33,192 nucleotides of DNA from Lachnospiraceae bacterium (GTDB taxonomy: Bacteria > Bacillota > Clostridia > Lachnospirales > Lachnospiraceae). Position numbers and translations under genes: made by a program. Positions 14,543 through 22,848 of this stretch are shown one piece after another (position 1 is the stretch's first letter; each line of letters begins with the position of its first letter). The stretch spans positions 1 through 33,192 of the forward strand of contig JAFXXN010000127.1 in the NCBI GenBank assembly GCA_017542245.1, in the 5' to 3' direction. The notes under the pieces were generated by a model. It was given only the letters and a program-made list of their open reading frames with translations, made no database searches and was not told the origin of the DNA.

Positions 14543-17212
14543 ATGTTTAAGATTGAAAACTACGATTCTAATGTACAGTGTAAGACATTTGAGCTTAATG
14601 AGAACCTTTTTCATGAAGCCCTGAAAGAAGAACTGAAAAGTCTTGCAAGATTTCATGTCAAGAATTCTAAAGGCGAGGATTTTGACATCGTTTATTACGA
14701 TAACAATGATGATATTGAACCGATTGACAGGTATCCTAAGTACGTAAAGCCGCCGTATATGACGAAGTATCTGACTTATGATGAGAATGATAAAGAATCA
14801 TTATGGCTTGACTTCTTCGATGGTATTACAGATATGGCATTTGAAGAGCTGAATGAGTACACCATCGTCCTGACAAAAATAGTACTTAAATACACTGACA
14901 TAAATGTGTTCACACATGACAGCAGGATATACTGGTTTATACCGGCAGATGAGAGACTGTACGTCATGGACGAGTTCCCGGAAGATCTTAATGAGGAGAC
15001 CCTCATTTATATCCAGAATGAAATCAGGATAGGAATAGAGGATATGAAATTCAGGCGTCTGAGCAACACATATGCTTTCCACAATGTGTTTTTTATGCAG
15101 TGGATACTCAACGGAAAGCCTTTATCTAACTATAAGTTCATCACAATCCCCATCAACGATGTAGGCGGGATAGGAAGTATACTGACATATTATAAAAGAT
15201 ATCAGACAGGATTTAAGAGGTTTGGGCTCAGCTACACCTCCGATAATCCTGAGCGTATGGGTAAATACAAGAAGGAGATGCTGGATAAGTACTTTGCCGT
15301 TAACCTGCAGAATCCGGAGGCAACGGACGAAAATACACTGACAGTGCCATATCTGGTAATCCTTGCCAAGACCAAATTTTTGCAGTCGATCACGGATAAT
15401 GTTGACGAGTCCATTATCGGTGAAGAATTTAAAACCGAGATGAACGAGTACTATGACGCTGTATTTGGAAGCAAAAAGGTACTTGGTATTTTGATAAGAG
15501 GGACGGACTACATCACTACAGGACTTCCCGGTGACAGGAAGATGGCGACTGTAGATCAGATGAAGCCGAAAATCCATAAGTGGATTGAGGAATACGGATT
15601 TGAGAAGCTGTTTCTTGCCACAGAGGATGAAAACATACTGGAACAGATGCGTGAGGAATTCGGAAGTATGCTTGTTGCGCTTTCTCAGGAACGCCTTAGG
15701 GTCAGCGATTTAAGAGAGGGTCAGGTCATCTCTGAATATGAGAAGGAAAATAACAAGGATGCGTATGATGATAAACTTGAAGATACTACAGTCAACTATT
15801 TTTACGCCCTGTACATCCTGTCACGCTGCGACAGCTTTATGTGTTCAGGACAGTGCAACGGCTGGGATTTTGTGAGATCCCTTAATAACGGCAGATTTAA
15901 TAATGTATATAAATTTGCGGTCGGGCTGAAGGGAGACCCGGAGACAGAGGAATGGAAAGAGATAAGGCCTATATTTGCAGGCATGTTCGCGAGGGGTACA
16001 TATCCCACAGGGAAAGCCTTCTTTATGACATACCGTTTTGATCTTGCAGAGAACGTTAATCCTGATGCGTTGAAAGCTGCATGGGATGCCACTATGAGCG
16101 TTTATCCTTATATGACTTATGCTGTGCTGCGTCGTGAGGACCGTTTTGTTCTGACAGAGAACCCGCTTCCGTTTATCATTGAGGAAACTGAGGAGGTCAT
16201 CGAGCCGTTCGGTAAAACCGGAAATTATCATACCACATGCCTCTGCTATAAGGGCAGCAGCCTATGGATATATATGGATCATGTACCTGTGGACGGAACC
16301 GGCGCAAAGATGATTCTTGAGACGTTCTTCTATCATTATTACTGTGAGCTGGATCAGAAGAAATATGCTGTGCCTGAAGGCGTATTTACTGCCGACGGTG
16401 GTATGGTACCGGGACAGGATACGGACGCATACCTTATGGTTGATGCTATAGATCCTATGGCACTTATGAAAGATGCCGGTCAGCCGGATACATTTGTCAT
16501 GCCTGAGACTGTCAGCGATAAGCCTTTTGCAGAGAAACAGAACTGCAGAGGCTATTGTATAACCGTTTCGAGTGAGGAATTTATGGGATATGCGAAGAGT
16601 ATAGGAGCCAATCCCACAGCTCTTCTTACGATAGCGTACGCAAAGGCTGTACAGAAAGTTAATCCGGAAAACACTAAAGATCTCTGTATGATGAATCCTA
16701 TCAGTGTAAGGAAAGCCATGGGGAATGAAAATTCTTTACTGCATCAGGTTGTACATTCAAGATTCAGCTTTAAACCCGGCGATTTGATGAACAAATCGGA
16801 TACAGAGCTGAGTGCGGTATACCGCGGATTCTTAAGAGGATATACTTCGACCCAGAATATCCACACGATGTGCAGTGTATACAGAGGCATAATCGAAGGA
16901 TATTTTAAAGCTTTTAAGTTTGGTGTGCTTGATAAGATCATAATAGAACAGCGGATGTCTCCGGCTACCGGAGGAATGCTCTCTATGAGTTATCTCGGAT
17001 CTTTCAGGGCAGCTGAATACGCAGACAGGATAAAGATGAAGGCTTTCCATGTTATGCAGGAAAGGGGCATAATGATACAAACCACTGAGGTTGGCGGAGT
17101 ATTCTACATTGACTGGTACCAGGGCTTTACTGATGATAAATACGCCCGTGCCATGACGGAAATGCTTATAAGTATGGGAATGAAGAGCGCGAAGATGGAA
17201 AGGGTAGAATAA
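14543..17212 (+). CDS. Fusion of fucosyltransferase-like and condensation/acyltransferase-like domains
   Basis: An 889-aa protein with GGGAGG upstream of ATG 14543. The first ~200 residues are unassigned. Residues ~200-475 resemble bacterial O-/alpha-1,6-fucosyltransferase-like glycosyltransferases: GILIRGTDY (315-323, the Arg-containing nucleotide-sugar loop), a KLFLATEDENI strand-helix and LSRCDSFMCSGQCNG. From ~490 to the end the sequence looks like the chloramphenicol acetyltransferase/condensation superfamily (alcohol acetyltransferase or WS/DGAT type): MDHVPVDGTG with the catalytic HxxxDG (H580-G585) and SYLGS (816-820). No signal peptide. The fusion could glycosylate and acylate one product, such as a glycolipid or envelope glycan. 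Both halves keep their key motifs; the domain calls are by eye and the substrates unknown. Confidence 0.78.
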   Translation: MFKIENYDSNVQCKTFELNENLFHEALKEELKSLARFHVKNSKGEDFDIVYYDNNDDIEPIDRYPKYVKPPYMTKYLTYDENDKESLWLDFFDGITDMAFEELNEYTIVLTKIVLKYTDINVFTHDSRIYWFIPADERLYVMDEFPEDLNEETLIYIQNEIRIGIEDMKFRRLSNTYAFHNVFFMQWILNGKPLSNYKFITIPINDVGGIGSILTYYKRYQTGFKRFGLSYTSDNPERMGKYKKEMLDKYFAVNLQNPEATDENTLTVPYLVILAKTKFLQSITDNVDESIIGEEFKTEMNEYYDAVFGSKKVLGILIRGTDYITTGLPGDRKMATVDQMKPKIHKWIEEYGFEKLFLATEDENILEQMREEFGSMLVALSQERLRVSDLREGQVISEYEKENNKDAYDDKLEDTTVNYFYALYILSRCDSFMCSGQCNGWDFVRSLNNGRFNNVYKFAVGLKGDPETEEWKEIRPIFAGMFARGTYPTGKAFFMTYRFDLAENVNPDALKAAWDATMSVYPYMTYAVLRREDRFVLTENPLPFIIEETEEVIEPFGKTGNYHTTCLCYKGSSLWIYMDHVPVDGTGAKMILETFFYHYYCELDQKKYAVPEGVFTADGGMVPGQDTDAYLMVDAIDPMALMKDAGQPDTFVMPETVSDKPFAEKQNCRGYCITVSSEEFMGYAKSIGANPTALLTIAYAKAVQKVNPENTKDLCMMNPISVRKAMGNENSLLHQVVHSRFSFKPGDLMNKSDTELSAVYRGFLRGYTSTQNIHTMCSVYRGIIEGYFKAFKFGVLDKIIIEQRMSPATGGMLSMSYLGSFRAAEYADRIKMKAFHVMQERGIMIQTTEVGGVFYIDWYQGFTDDKYARAMTEMLISMGMKSAKMERVE

Positions 17213-17236
17213 GAAAAAATTTTTGTGGTAAAATCC

Positions 17237-17265
17237 TTGAATTAATTGGATAAATGGAGTACAAT
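17237..17265 (+). promoter_or_regulatory. Promoter of the secreted HAD phosphatase gene
   Basis: TTGAAT (17237-17242), a 17-bp spacer and TACAAT (17260-17265), about 100 bp before the gene. Confidence 0.55.
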
Positions 17266-17362
17266 AATAAGCTGCAATATATACGGAGTTTCATGCATTG
17301 ACAAATCAAATTGTAATGGAATTCTGATATTATTAGGAAATGAAGGGAGCGAAGATTAAAAC

Positions 17363-18763
17363 ATGAAGAAAAATCTACAAAAAATTGCAGTATGCTTTTT
17401 AACATTGGTTATGGTCCTGAACTTAACCGGGGTCGGGATATCCGGTGTAAAGGCTGATGACGAGTTCGTTACTACCGTCGCAACTATTTCTGCGGATTCG
17501 TTTGTATCGGTAAAACCGAAGATATCGGTTAAGGTAGAGGGAAATTCCGTAACCCTGACCATTAAGAAGACGGAAAATGCCGATGGCTATCTCGTATATG
17601 CAAAAGCAAAGGGCGCTAAAGAGTACGAAATAGTAGGACAGATTGACAAAAACGGGACTAAGAAGAGAAAGATAACCATTCCGGGACTTGCAAACGGTAC
17701 CTACTATGTAAAGGTAAAGGCTTATTCGGGAACTATAGCATCTGACTTTAGTAAGGCAAAGAAGGTTGTTATAAACAGCGTTAACGTTGATGTCCATGCA
17801 GAAATTCTCAAATCATGGGAAGAGGATGCACCGGCTAAGAATGCAATCGTTTCCTATATGCAGGCTATAACGGATGAAACCAGCAAGGACTTTATACCGG
17901 TTGAGAACAGAATAGCAGTTTTTGACATGGACGGTACTGTATATTGTGAGACCGATCCTAACTATTTTGATCATCTGCTTTTAGCTTACCGTGTTTTGGA
18001 AGACAAGAGTTATAAGAAGAAAGCTTCTGAATTTGAAAAGAAGGTAGCAAATGATGTTCTTACAATGAATGAGACAGGAAAAGAACCTGAGAACATGTCT
18101 ATTAATCACGGAACAGCTGTTGCATCGTCATTCAAGGGATTTACCCCCGATGAGTTCTATGATTATATAGCAGAATTTAAAAAGACTCCTATGAGAAGTT
18201 ATACGAACATGACTCTCGGAGAGGCATTCTATGAGCCTATGCTTGAAATAATAGAGTTCTTAAAGGCAAATGATTTTAAGGTATATATCGTAAGCGGTAC
18301 CGACAGATTCATAGTAAGAGGTCTTCTTAAAGATTCAAAACTCAACCTTCCTGCCAGCCAGCTCATAGGTTCGGATGTTACTTTAGTAGCAAGCGAACAG
18401 GGTGATGAAGACGGATTGAACCATACATTTACAGACCAGGAGAAAGTTGTATTCGGCGGTGAATTCATTGTAAAGAATCTTAAGATGAACAAAGTAACCG
18501 TAATAGTACAGGAGATAGGAATACAGCCCGTTCTTTCTTTCGGAAACAGCACCGGTGACGCAAGTATGGCTGAATACGTAACCACAAATAACAAGTTCAA
18601 GAGTCTGGCATTTATGCTTTGCTGTGATGATACGGTACGTGAGAACGGAAATATCGAGAAGGCAAACAAGATGTATTCACTCTGCGATCAGTTTGACTGG
18701 GTTCCGGTTTCTATGAAAAATGACTGGAAGACTATTTACGGTGAAGGCGTAGAGAAGAAGTAA
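17363..18763 (+). CDS. Secreted HAD-superfamily phosphatase with FN3-like domain
   Basis: A 466-aa protein with GAAGGGAG upstream of ATG 17363. Residues 1-31 are a signal peptide (hydrophobic core, end near GVKA). Residues ~50-137 resemble a fibronectin III or Ig-like module (ENADGYLVYAKAKG; GTYYVKVKAYS). The catalytic part is a HAD phosphatase of the phosphoserine phosphatase type: motif I FDMDGT (187-192, nucleophile D188, acid D190), motif II VSGT (310-313), a lysine near 371-377, and motif IV FGNSTGD (393-399). Such enzymes hydrolyse phosphomonoesters. Export plus an adhesion-type module suggests action on extracellular phosphates, as for phosphorylcholine phosphatase-like enzymes, but the substrate is a guess. 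A strong terminator follows. Confidence 0.9.
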   Translation: MKKNLQKIAVCFLTLVMVLNLTGVGISGVKADDEFVTTVATISADSFVSVKPKISVKVEGNSVTLTIKKTENADGYLVYAKAKGAKEYEIVGQIDKNGTKKRKITIPGLANGTYYVKVKAYSGTIASDFSKAKKVVINSVNVDVHAEILKSWEEDAPAKNAIVSYMQAITDETSKDFIPVENRIAVFDMDGTVYCETDPNYFDHLLLAYRVLEDKSYKKKASEFEKKVANDVLTMNETGKEPENMSINHGTAVASSFKGFTPDEFYDYIAEFKKTPMRSYTNMTLGEAFYEPMLEIIEFLKANDFKVYIVSGTDRFIVRGLLKDSKLNLPASQLIGSDVTLVASEQGDEDGLNHTFTDQEKVVFGGEFIVKNLKMNKVTVIVQEIGIQPVLSFGNSTGDASMAEYVTTNNKFKSLAFMLCCDDTVRENGNIEKANKMYSLCDQFDWVPVSMKNDWKTIYGEGVEKK

Positions 18764-18780
18764 AAAGATAGACTGCTTAT

Positions 18781-18809
18781 AAAAAAGAGGAGCTTAGCTC
18801 CTCTTTTTT
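18781..18809. terminator. Bidirectional terminator
   Basis: A perfect 13-bp stem, AAAAAAGAGGAGC (18781-18793) with GCTCCTCTTTTTT (18797-18809), and a TTA loop. The A run on one side and T run on the other let it serve both the HAD phosphatase gene and the convergent minus-strand gene ending at 18886. Confidence 0.92.
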
Positions 18810-18885
18810 GTTGGATTACTGTCAAATTTCCTTTAGTGTGAAAATTTTTCTGTTAAAAATTTCCTAATATTTTTCCGAGTTAATG

Positions 18886-20067
18886 TTAAGAATCCTGCCG
18901 TCCTATAAGATAGCCAAGCTCGTCATATTCGTAGGTGGTGGTTGTAGTATATCCTTCAGATATATATGTCTCCTGAATCAGGTCACCGGCTTTGTTATAT
19001 TTATATTTATAAACAGCTTCGGCGCCGGCGGTATTAATAAGTACCTCTGTCAGGAATCCCTTTGAATTAAATGTATAATATTCTTCGCGGAAAGTATCTA
19101 TTATAGTATCTTCCCATCTTTCGTATATCTCACGTCCTTTTTTATCATATTCAAAATCATATGTGTTTTCCATTTGGGAGGTGTCGCCATCCATAGTGCT
19201 TTCACCCTTATATTCAAAATGGACAAGCTTTCCGTCTTTATCATATGTGTAAGTATATACGCCTGAACTATATTCATCTTTATAGACACTCTTCTGAACA
19301 AGGTTTCCGGAATATGTCTTCTCCATGGTATAGTTTCCGCTCATATTCTCTCTGCCGTTGTTCTGGATTATATTTCCGTTGGAGTCATATTTGAATGTTT
19401 CTTCATAATCGGCTTCTGACCAGTTTGAATCACAATCAATACTTACCATACGTCCGCTCTTATCAAGCTTTATCTTATATGAACGTTCACATTCATCATT
19501 TGTGCAGCTTATAGTTAAAAGTCTCTTACTCTTATTGTAGCTGCTCTTGGCAGGATACATATCACCCGAATAAACCAGCTCCAATTCATTTATTTTTGCA
19601 CCTTTTCTCAAAGTGTAGAAATTAAAAAATGAACCGCTTGAATCATATACTGTCAGACTCTTTACTTTCTTTTTCTTTGCTACGGTAAAGCCTCTCGACA
19701 TATAACAGTCAGATAAAGAGATTATGTTTCCGGAAACGTTCTCAGTATAAAAATCGGCATTCAAAATATTGATGTTTGCAAAAACGGCCTTGTTTGTAAT
19801 ACTGGCATTTGGAGCATCAATAATTAATGACTTTCCTTTTGCAGCGGTGTCTGCCTTAATGGTAACATTAATATATGCTTTAGTCCTAAATATGATCGTT
19901 CCTACATCAGCATTCTTAATAGCAGCTTTAAGCTCTTTTGCCGTTGATACACGGACCGTTTCTCCGTTATCAGCGTGTACACTGATACTTCCGTTAATGA
20001 TTATCGCAGCTACAACAACCGCGATAATTGCAAAAAGTTTTCCAAATGTTATAATCTTTTTACTCAT
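18886..20067 (-). CDS. Secreted protein with beta-helix-like and YD-type repeats
   Basis: A 393-aa protein on the minus strand; AGGAGG lies about 13 nt upstream of its ATG (20065-20067). An N-terminal signal peptide ends near SVHA (residue ~32). Residues ~37-190 (VRVSTAKELKAAIKNAD, then short hydrophobic strands) look like the start of a pectin-lyase-type right-handed beta-helix. The C-terminal ~170 residues carry YD/RHS-like repeats (YTYDKDGKLVHFEY; DFEYDKKGREIYE; YEYDELGYLIGRQ), about 20-30 residues each. It is probably a surface or secreted carbohydrate-binding or structural protein; no catalytic residues are identified. It is monocistronic, with its own promoter, divergent from the HExxH lipoprotein gene. 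Confidence 0.85.
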   Translation of the reverse strand: MSKKIITFGKLFAIIAVVVAAIIINGSISVHADNGETVRVSTAKELKAAIKNADVGTIIFRTKAYINVTIKADTAAKGKSLIIDAPNASITNKAVFANINILNADFYTENVSGNIISLSDCYMSRGFTVAKKKKVKSLTVYDSSGSFFNFYTLRKGAKINELELVYSGDMYPAKSSYNKSKRLLTISCTNDECERSYKIKLDKSGRMVSIDCDSNWSEADYEETFKYDSNGNIIQNNGRENMSGNYTMEKTYSGNLVQKSVYKDEYSSGVYTYTYDKDGKLVHFEYKGESTMDGDTSQMENTYDFEYDKKGREIYERWEDTIIDTFREEYYTFNSKGFLTEVLINTAGAEAVYKYKYNKAGDLIQETYISEGYTTTTTYEYDELGYLIGRQDS

Positions 20068-20103
20068 TTAAATTTTCCGCCTCCTGTTTTTTATTTTATC
20101 ACA

Positions 20104-20132
20104 ATTATATATTACTTCCTCATGGGTTGCAA
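20104..20132 (-). promoter_or_regulatory. Promoter of the minus-strand secreted protein gene
   Basis: Reading the minus strand, TTGCAA (20132-20127), a 17-bp spacer and TATAAT (20109-20104), about 36 bp before the start codon. Confidence 0.75.
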
Positions 20133-20173
20133 GGTCTTTTTATACAATAATTTCCATTCACGAAAAAAACAGA

Positions 20174-20202
20174 TTGCGTACTATTGTAATATACGATATA
20201 AT
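20174..20202 (+). promoter_or_regulatory. Promoter of the HExxH lipoprotein gene
   Basis: TTGCGT (20174-20179), a 17-bp spacer and TATAAT (20197-20202), about 105 bp before ATG 20307. It is divergent from the promoter at 20104-20132, so the two genes share one upstream region. Confidence 0.75.
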
Positions 20203-20306
20203 CATGTTGCACCTAGCGTTATTGGTATATGCTGAAATCTTATGTATAACCAAATTTAGGGCTAAATTTTTAAAAGTTGCAGAATGGAGTGTTTTAAAAA
20301 AGAAAA

Positions 20307-21776
20307 ATGAAAAAAAGACTGATCATACGCATATTATGTTTGACACTTTGCATGGCTTTGCTGGTGACAGGCTGTGGTTCTAAACAGGAGGACAACCAGA
20401 AAAATGAAACTACAGCTACAGAAGTGCCGATTACCAAAGCACCGATAACAGAGGAAGCAGGCGGTAGAGATGAAAATTCAGAACCTGTCAAAGATACTCC
20501 CGAGCCATCGGTTACAGAACCTGAGAAGACGTCATATTTTGAATCGGTAGCTGAGAATGTAGAGAGAATGGTTAAGGAAGCACTTGAACAGTATAACTCA
20601 GGTGACTACACCCCGTTAAGCGAACCGGTAAAATACAATGTACTGTGGCTGGGATATACACATGTAACTTATGGAGAGCTTGATTTTCAGATGACTGACT
20701 TTGACAGGGAATACCTGCAGGCAGTTACAATTAACTATGAGAAATCTCTGGAAATTATCACCAACCATAACCTGGATATCACGGTCGATCTGCACTTTAT
20801 AGATGCTGCAACACCGTTAACCAAGAGTGATAATTCCGACTGGCTGTTCCTTGCACAGGAAACTGTACAGCCAGCTATCGATAATTTTTCTGCGACCGGC
20901 GAATATGATACCGTACTGACTACCGTACAGACTGCAGGAGAAGAAAATCAGGCAAGAAATGAAGGTAAGGAAGGCTATGGAATAAACTATGTCATACTTG
21001 GAATCATGACAGCCGGTATGAACTCATCCATGGGGTATTCTACATTTGACCTGCAGAAACCTTTAGAAGGTACGTATCCCTTGGCAGATCCGGAGGTTCC
21101 TTCATTATATGCTACATCAGTAGCTGTACATGAATGGATGCATCAGCTTGAACCCATGGGTAATCTGCTGAACATCGAGTATCCCGATACACATGCCTAC
21201 TTTGGACCTGAATCATTTCAGGGGTATCAGAAGTATATAAACGGCGAAAATGATTATGACTATTTCGAATTTTACAAACTGGTGCTTCAGGGAAAACTGC
21301 CTTACAATGATGGCGGCACAGTAAAATATGTAGGTATGTACCCTAAGATGTGGCCGCTTATTAAGAGAAACGTGTTCCAACTTGGAAAGTTTGTTATAAA
21401 GAATGCAGAGGGCAATGGTTATCTGTCAGGCCGTGAGGATGAACCCAGGCTTTTCATTTCGGAAGATAAATGTATTTGGAATATTAAATACTTAAGTGAT
21501 GGCAGATTTATGTTTTCGCCCGAAAAGATGGCAGATAAGCTTATAGACCTTGGTAATGCATGGGATCTTGAAAATAATACTATCAGCCTTTGGATTTACA
21601 CCGGCTATCTTGACGCACAGAGCTGGCGGGTAAAAGATAATGGGGATGGCAGCTATTCGCTTCAGACACCATATGAAAGCGGGCGTCTTCTTACAATAAT
21701 AGATTCGCAAGGCGCATTTCTTTGCAGTGCCGGTGCGAGCGGCGTTCAGAACTGGAATATAGAACCTGTTGAATAA
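20307..21776 (+). CDS. Lipoprotein with HExxH metalloprotease-like motif and ricin-type C-terminus
   Basis: A 489-aa protein with a lipoprotein signal: hydrophobic core followed by LVTGC (lipid-modified Cys 23). A Thr/Pro/Glu-rich linker runs to about residue 75. The central part contains VAVHEWMHQLEP with HEWMH (275-279), the zinc-binding HExxH of metallopeptidases; Glu 282 and Glu 291 lie soon after but no third ligand is certain. The last ~125 residues (from KFVIKNAEGNGYLSG through QSWRVKDNGDGSYSLQ to VQNWNIEPVE) look like a ricin-type beta-trefoil carbohydrate-binding domain with W-x-I/V repeats. I infer a surface-attached, glycan-targeted protease; the family is not one I can name. The PAP2 gene starts 33 nt downstream with no terminator between. 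Confidence 0.82.
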   Translation: MKKRLIIRILCLTLCMALLVTGCGSKQEDNQKNETTATEVPITKAPITEEAGGRDENSEPVKDTPEPSVTEPEKTSYFESVAENVERMVKEALEQYNSGDYTPLSEPVKYNVLWLGYTHVTYGELDFQMTDFDREYLQAVTINYEKSLEIITNHNLDITVDLHFIDAATPLTKSDNSDWLFLAQETVQPAIDNFSATGEYDTVLTTVQTAGEENQARNEGKEGYGINYVILGIMTAGMNSSMGYSTFDLQKPLEGTYPLADPEVPSLYATSVAVHEWMHQLEPMGNLLNIEYPDTHAYFGPESFQGYQKYINGENDYDYFEFYKLVLQGKLPYNDGGTVKYVGMYPKMWPLIKRNVFQLGKFVIKNAEGNGYLSGREDEPRLFISEDKCIWNIKYLSDGRFMFSPEKMADKLIDLGNAWDLENNTISLWIYTGYLDAQSWRVKDNGDGSYSLQTPYESGRLLTIIDSQGAFLCSAGASGVQNWNIEPVE

Positions 21777-21809
21777 ATGTAAAGGAATAAAAAACTTAGG
21801 GAAAAATTT

Positions 21810-22772
21810 ATGGACATTGATATTCTGTTAGGGTTACAGGACTTTAGAAATGGGGTAGGAAGTTTTTTAGCCGATTTCTTATCCAAGATGACATTTTTCG
21901 GAGAATTAAATACGATCATTATCATTATGGCCATAGTATACTGGGCCGTTAGCAAGGAATACGGAACCTTCTTCTTAATGGGGTGGAGCGGAAACAGACT
22001 TGTAAACGGTTTTCTGAAAGTAACATTTTGTGCATATAGGCCATGGATAAGAGATCCGCGCATAATTCCATATGGAAATTCCATGACTACTGCTACCGGA
22101 TACTCTTTCCCAAGCGGGCATACTATGAATGCGGCAACTGTATATGGCGGAAGCTCCTTACAAAAAGGACTGCCTAAATTTCTTAGAATTGTCCTGGGTA
22201 TTTTGGTTGCATTTATAGCTTTTAGCCGTATATATCTTGGAGTTCACACACCTCAGGACATATTGGTGGGAGCAGGAGCGGGAATATTGGTTATGTTCTT
22301 GACTATGCGCCTTATGAAATGGTTAAAAGAACATACGGAAAAGACATGGATAATAATAGGTATCGGGACACTCCTTGCGATATTAGTTGCACTTTATGCC
22401 GGATTAAAATCATATCCTGTAGATTATGATGCGGATGGTAACATTCTTGTTGAAGGCAAAAAGATGATGAACGACACTTTTAAAGGCGTCGGGTATTGTA
22501 TCGCGTTCCTTATCGGTTGGGGTTTGGAACAGAGATTTGTTAAGTTTTCAACAGATATATCAGTGCTTCAAAGAATTATCCGTATTGTAATCGGGCTTTT
22601 GGGATATTATGTTGTAAGCTTAATAATCTGTAACCTGATAAAGACATGGATTCCGGGATCTGTAGGAACTTTAATAGCCTGTTTTTTACAGGTGTTTTAT
22701 GTAACATTTCTTTTTCCGCTGAGCTTGAAAATTTTTGAAAAGAATTCTTTTGCGAAGCCGGAAAAGGTGTAA
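21810..22772 (+). CDS. PAP2-superfamily membrane phosphatase
   Basis: A 320-aa multi-pass membrane protein. The three PAP2 phosphatase motifs are intact: K70-xxxxxx-R77-P78 (KVTFCAYRP), SFPSGH (99-104) and SRIYLGVHTPQD (R140, H146, D150). The remaining hydrophobic segments (about six to eight in total) include a C-terminal extension of roughly 150 residues beyond the catalytic core, with a loop around YDADGNILVEGKKMMND. PAP2 membrane enzymes dephosphorylate lipid phosphates such as phosphatidate or undecaprenyl pyrophosphate at the outer face. It probably shares the transcript of the lipoprotein gene. A dispersed hairpin repeat follows its stop. Confidence 0.93.
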   Translation: MDIDILLGLQDFRNGVGSFLADFLSKMTFFGELNTIIIIMAIVYWAVSKEYGTFFLMGWSGNRLVNGFLKVTFCAYRPWIRDPRIIPYGNSMTTATGYSFPSGHTMNAATVYGGSSLQKGLPKFLRIVLGILVAFIAFSRIYLGVHTPQDILVGAGAGILVMFLTMRLMKWLKEHTEKTWIIIGIGTLLAILVALYAGLKSYPVDYDADGNILVEGKKMMNDTFKGVGYCIAFLIGWGLEQRFVKFSTDISVLQRIIRIVIGLLGYYVVSLIICNLIKTWIPGSVGTLIACFLQVFYVTFLFPLSLKIFEKNSFAKPEKV

Positions 22773-22776
22773 TTAA

Positions 22777-22823
22777 TTTTGTTACCGAGGAAACGCAGAA
22801 GGCGTTTTCGAGGTGACACTGAC
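22777..22823 (+). repeat. Dispersed hairpin repeat, copy C
   Basis: Lies between the PAP2 and GH43 genes. The outer arm GTTACC (22781-22786) can pair with GGTGAC (22812-22817) using one G-U pair, and the inner arm GAAACGC (22790-22796) with GCGTTTTC (22802-22809). It ends GAGGTGACACTGACAA. The start TTTTGTTACCGA(G/T)GAAAC is shared with copy E. Confidence 0.65.
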
Positions 22824-22848
22824 AATATGAATCAATAGGGGGAAAAAT

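Noticed and set aside
22777-22848. Hairpin repeat copies as a riboswitch class
   Set aside because: They resemble none of the known classes I can recall, and their positions relative to promoters and terminators differ, so a ligand-binding role is not supported.
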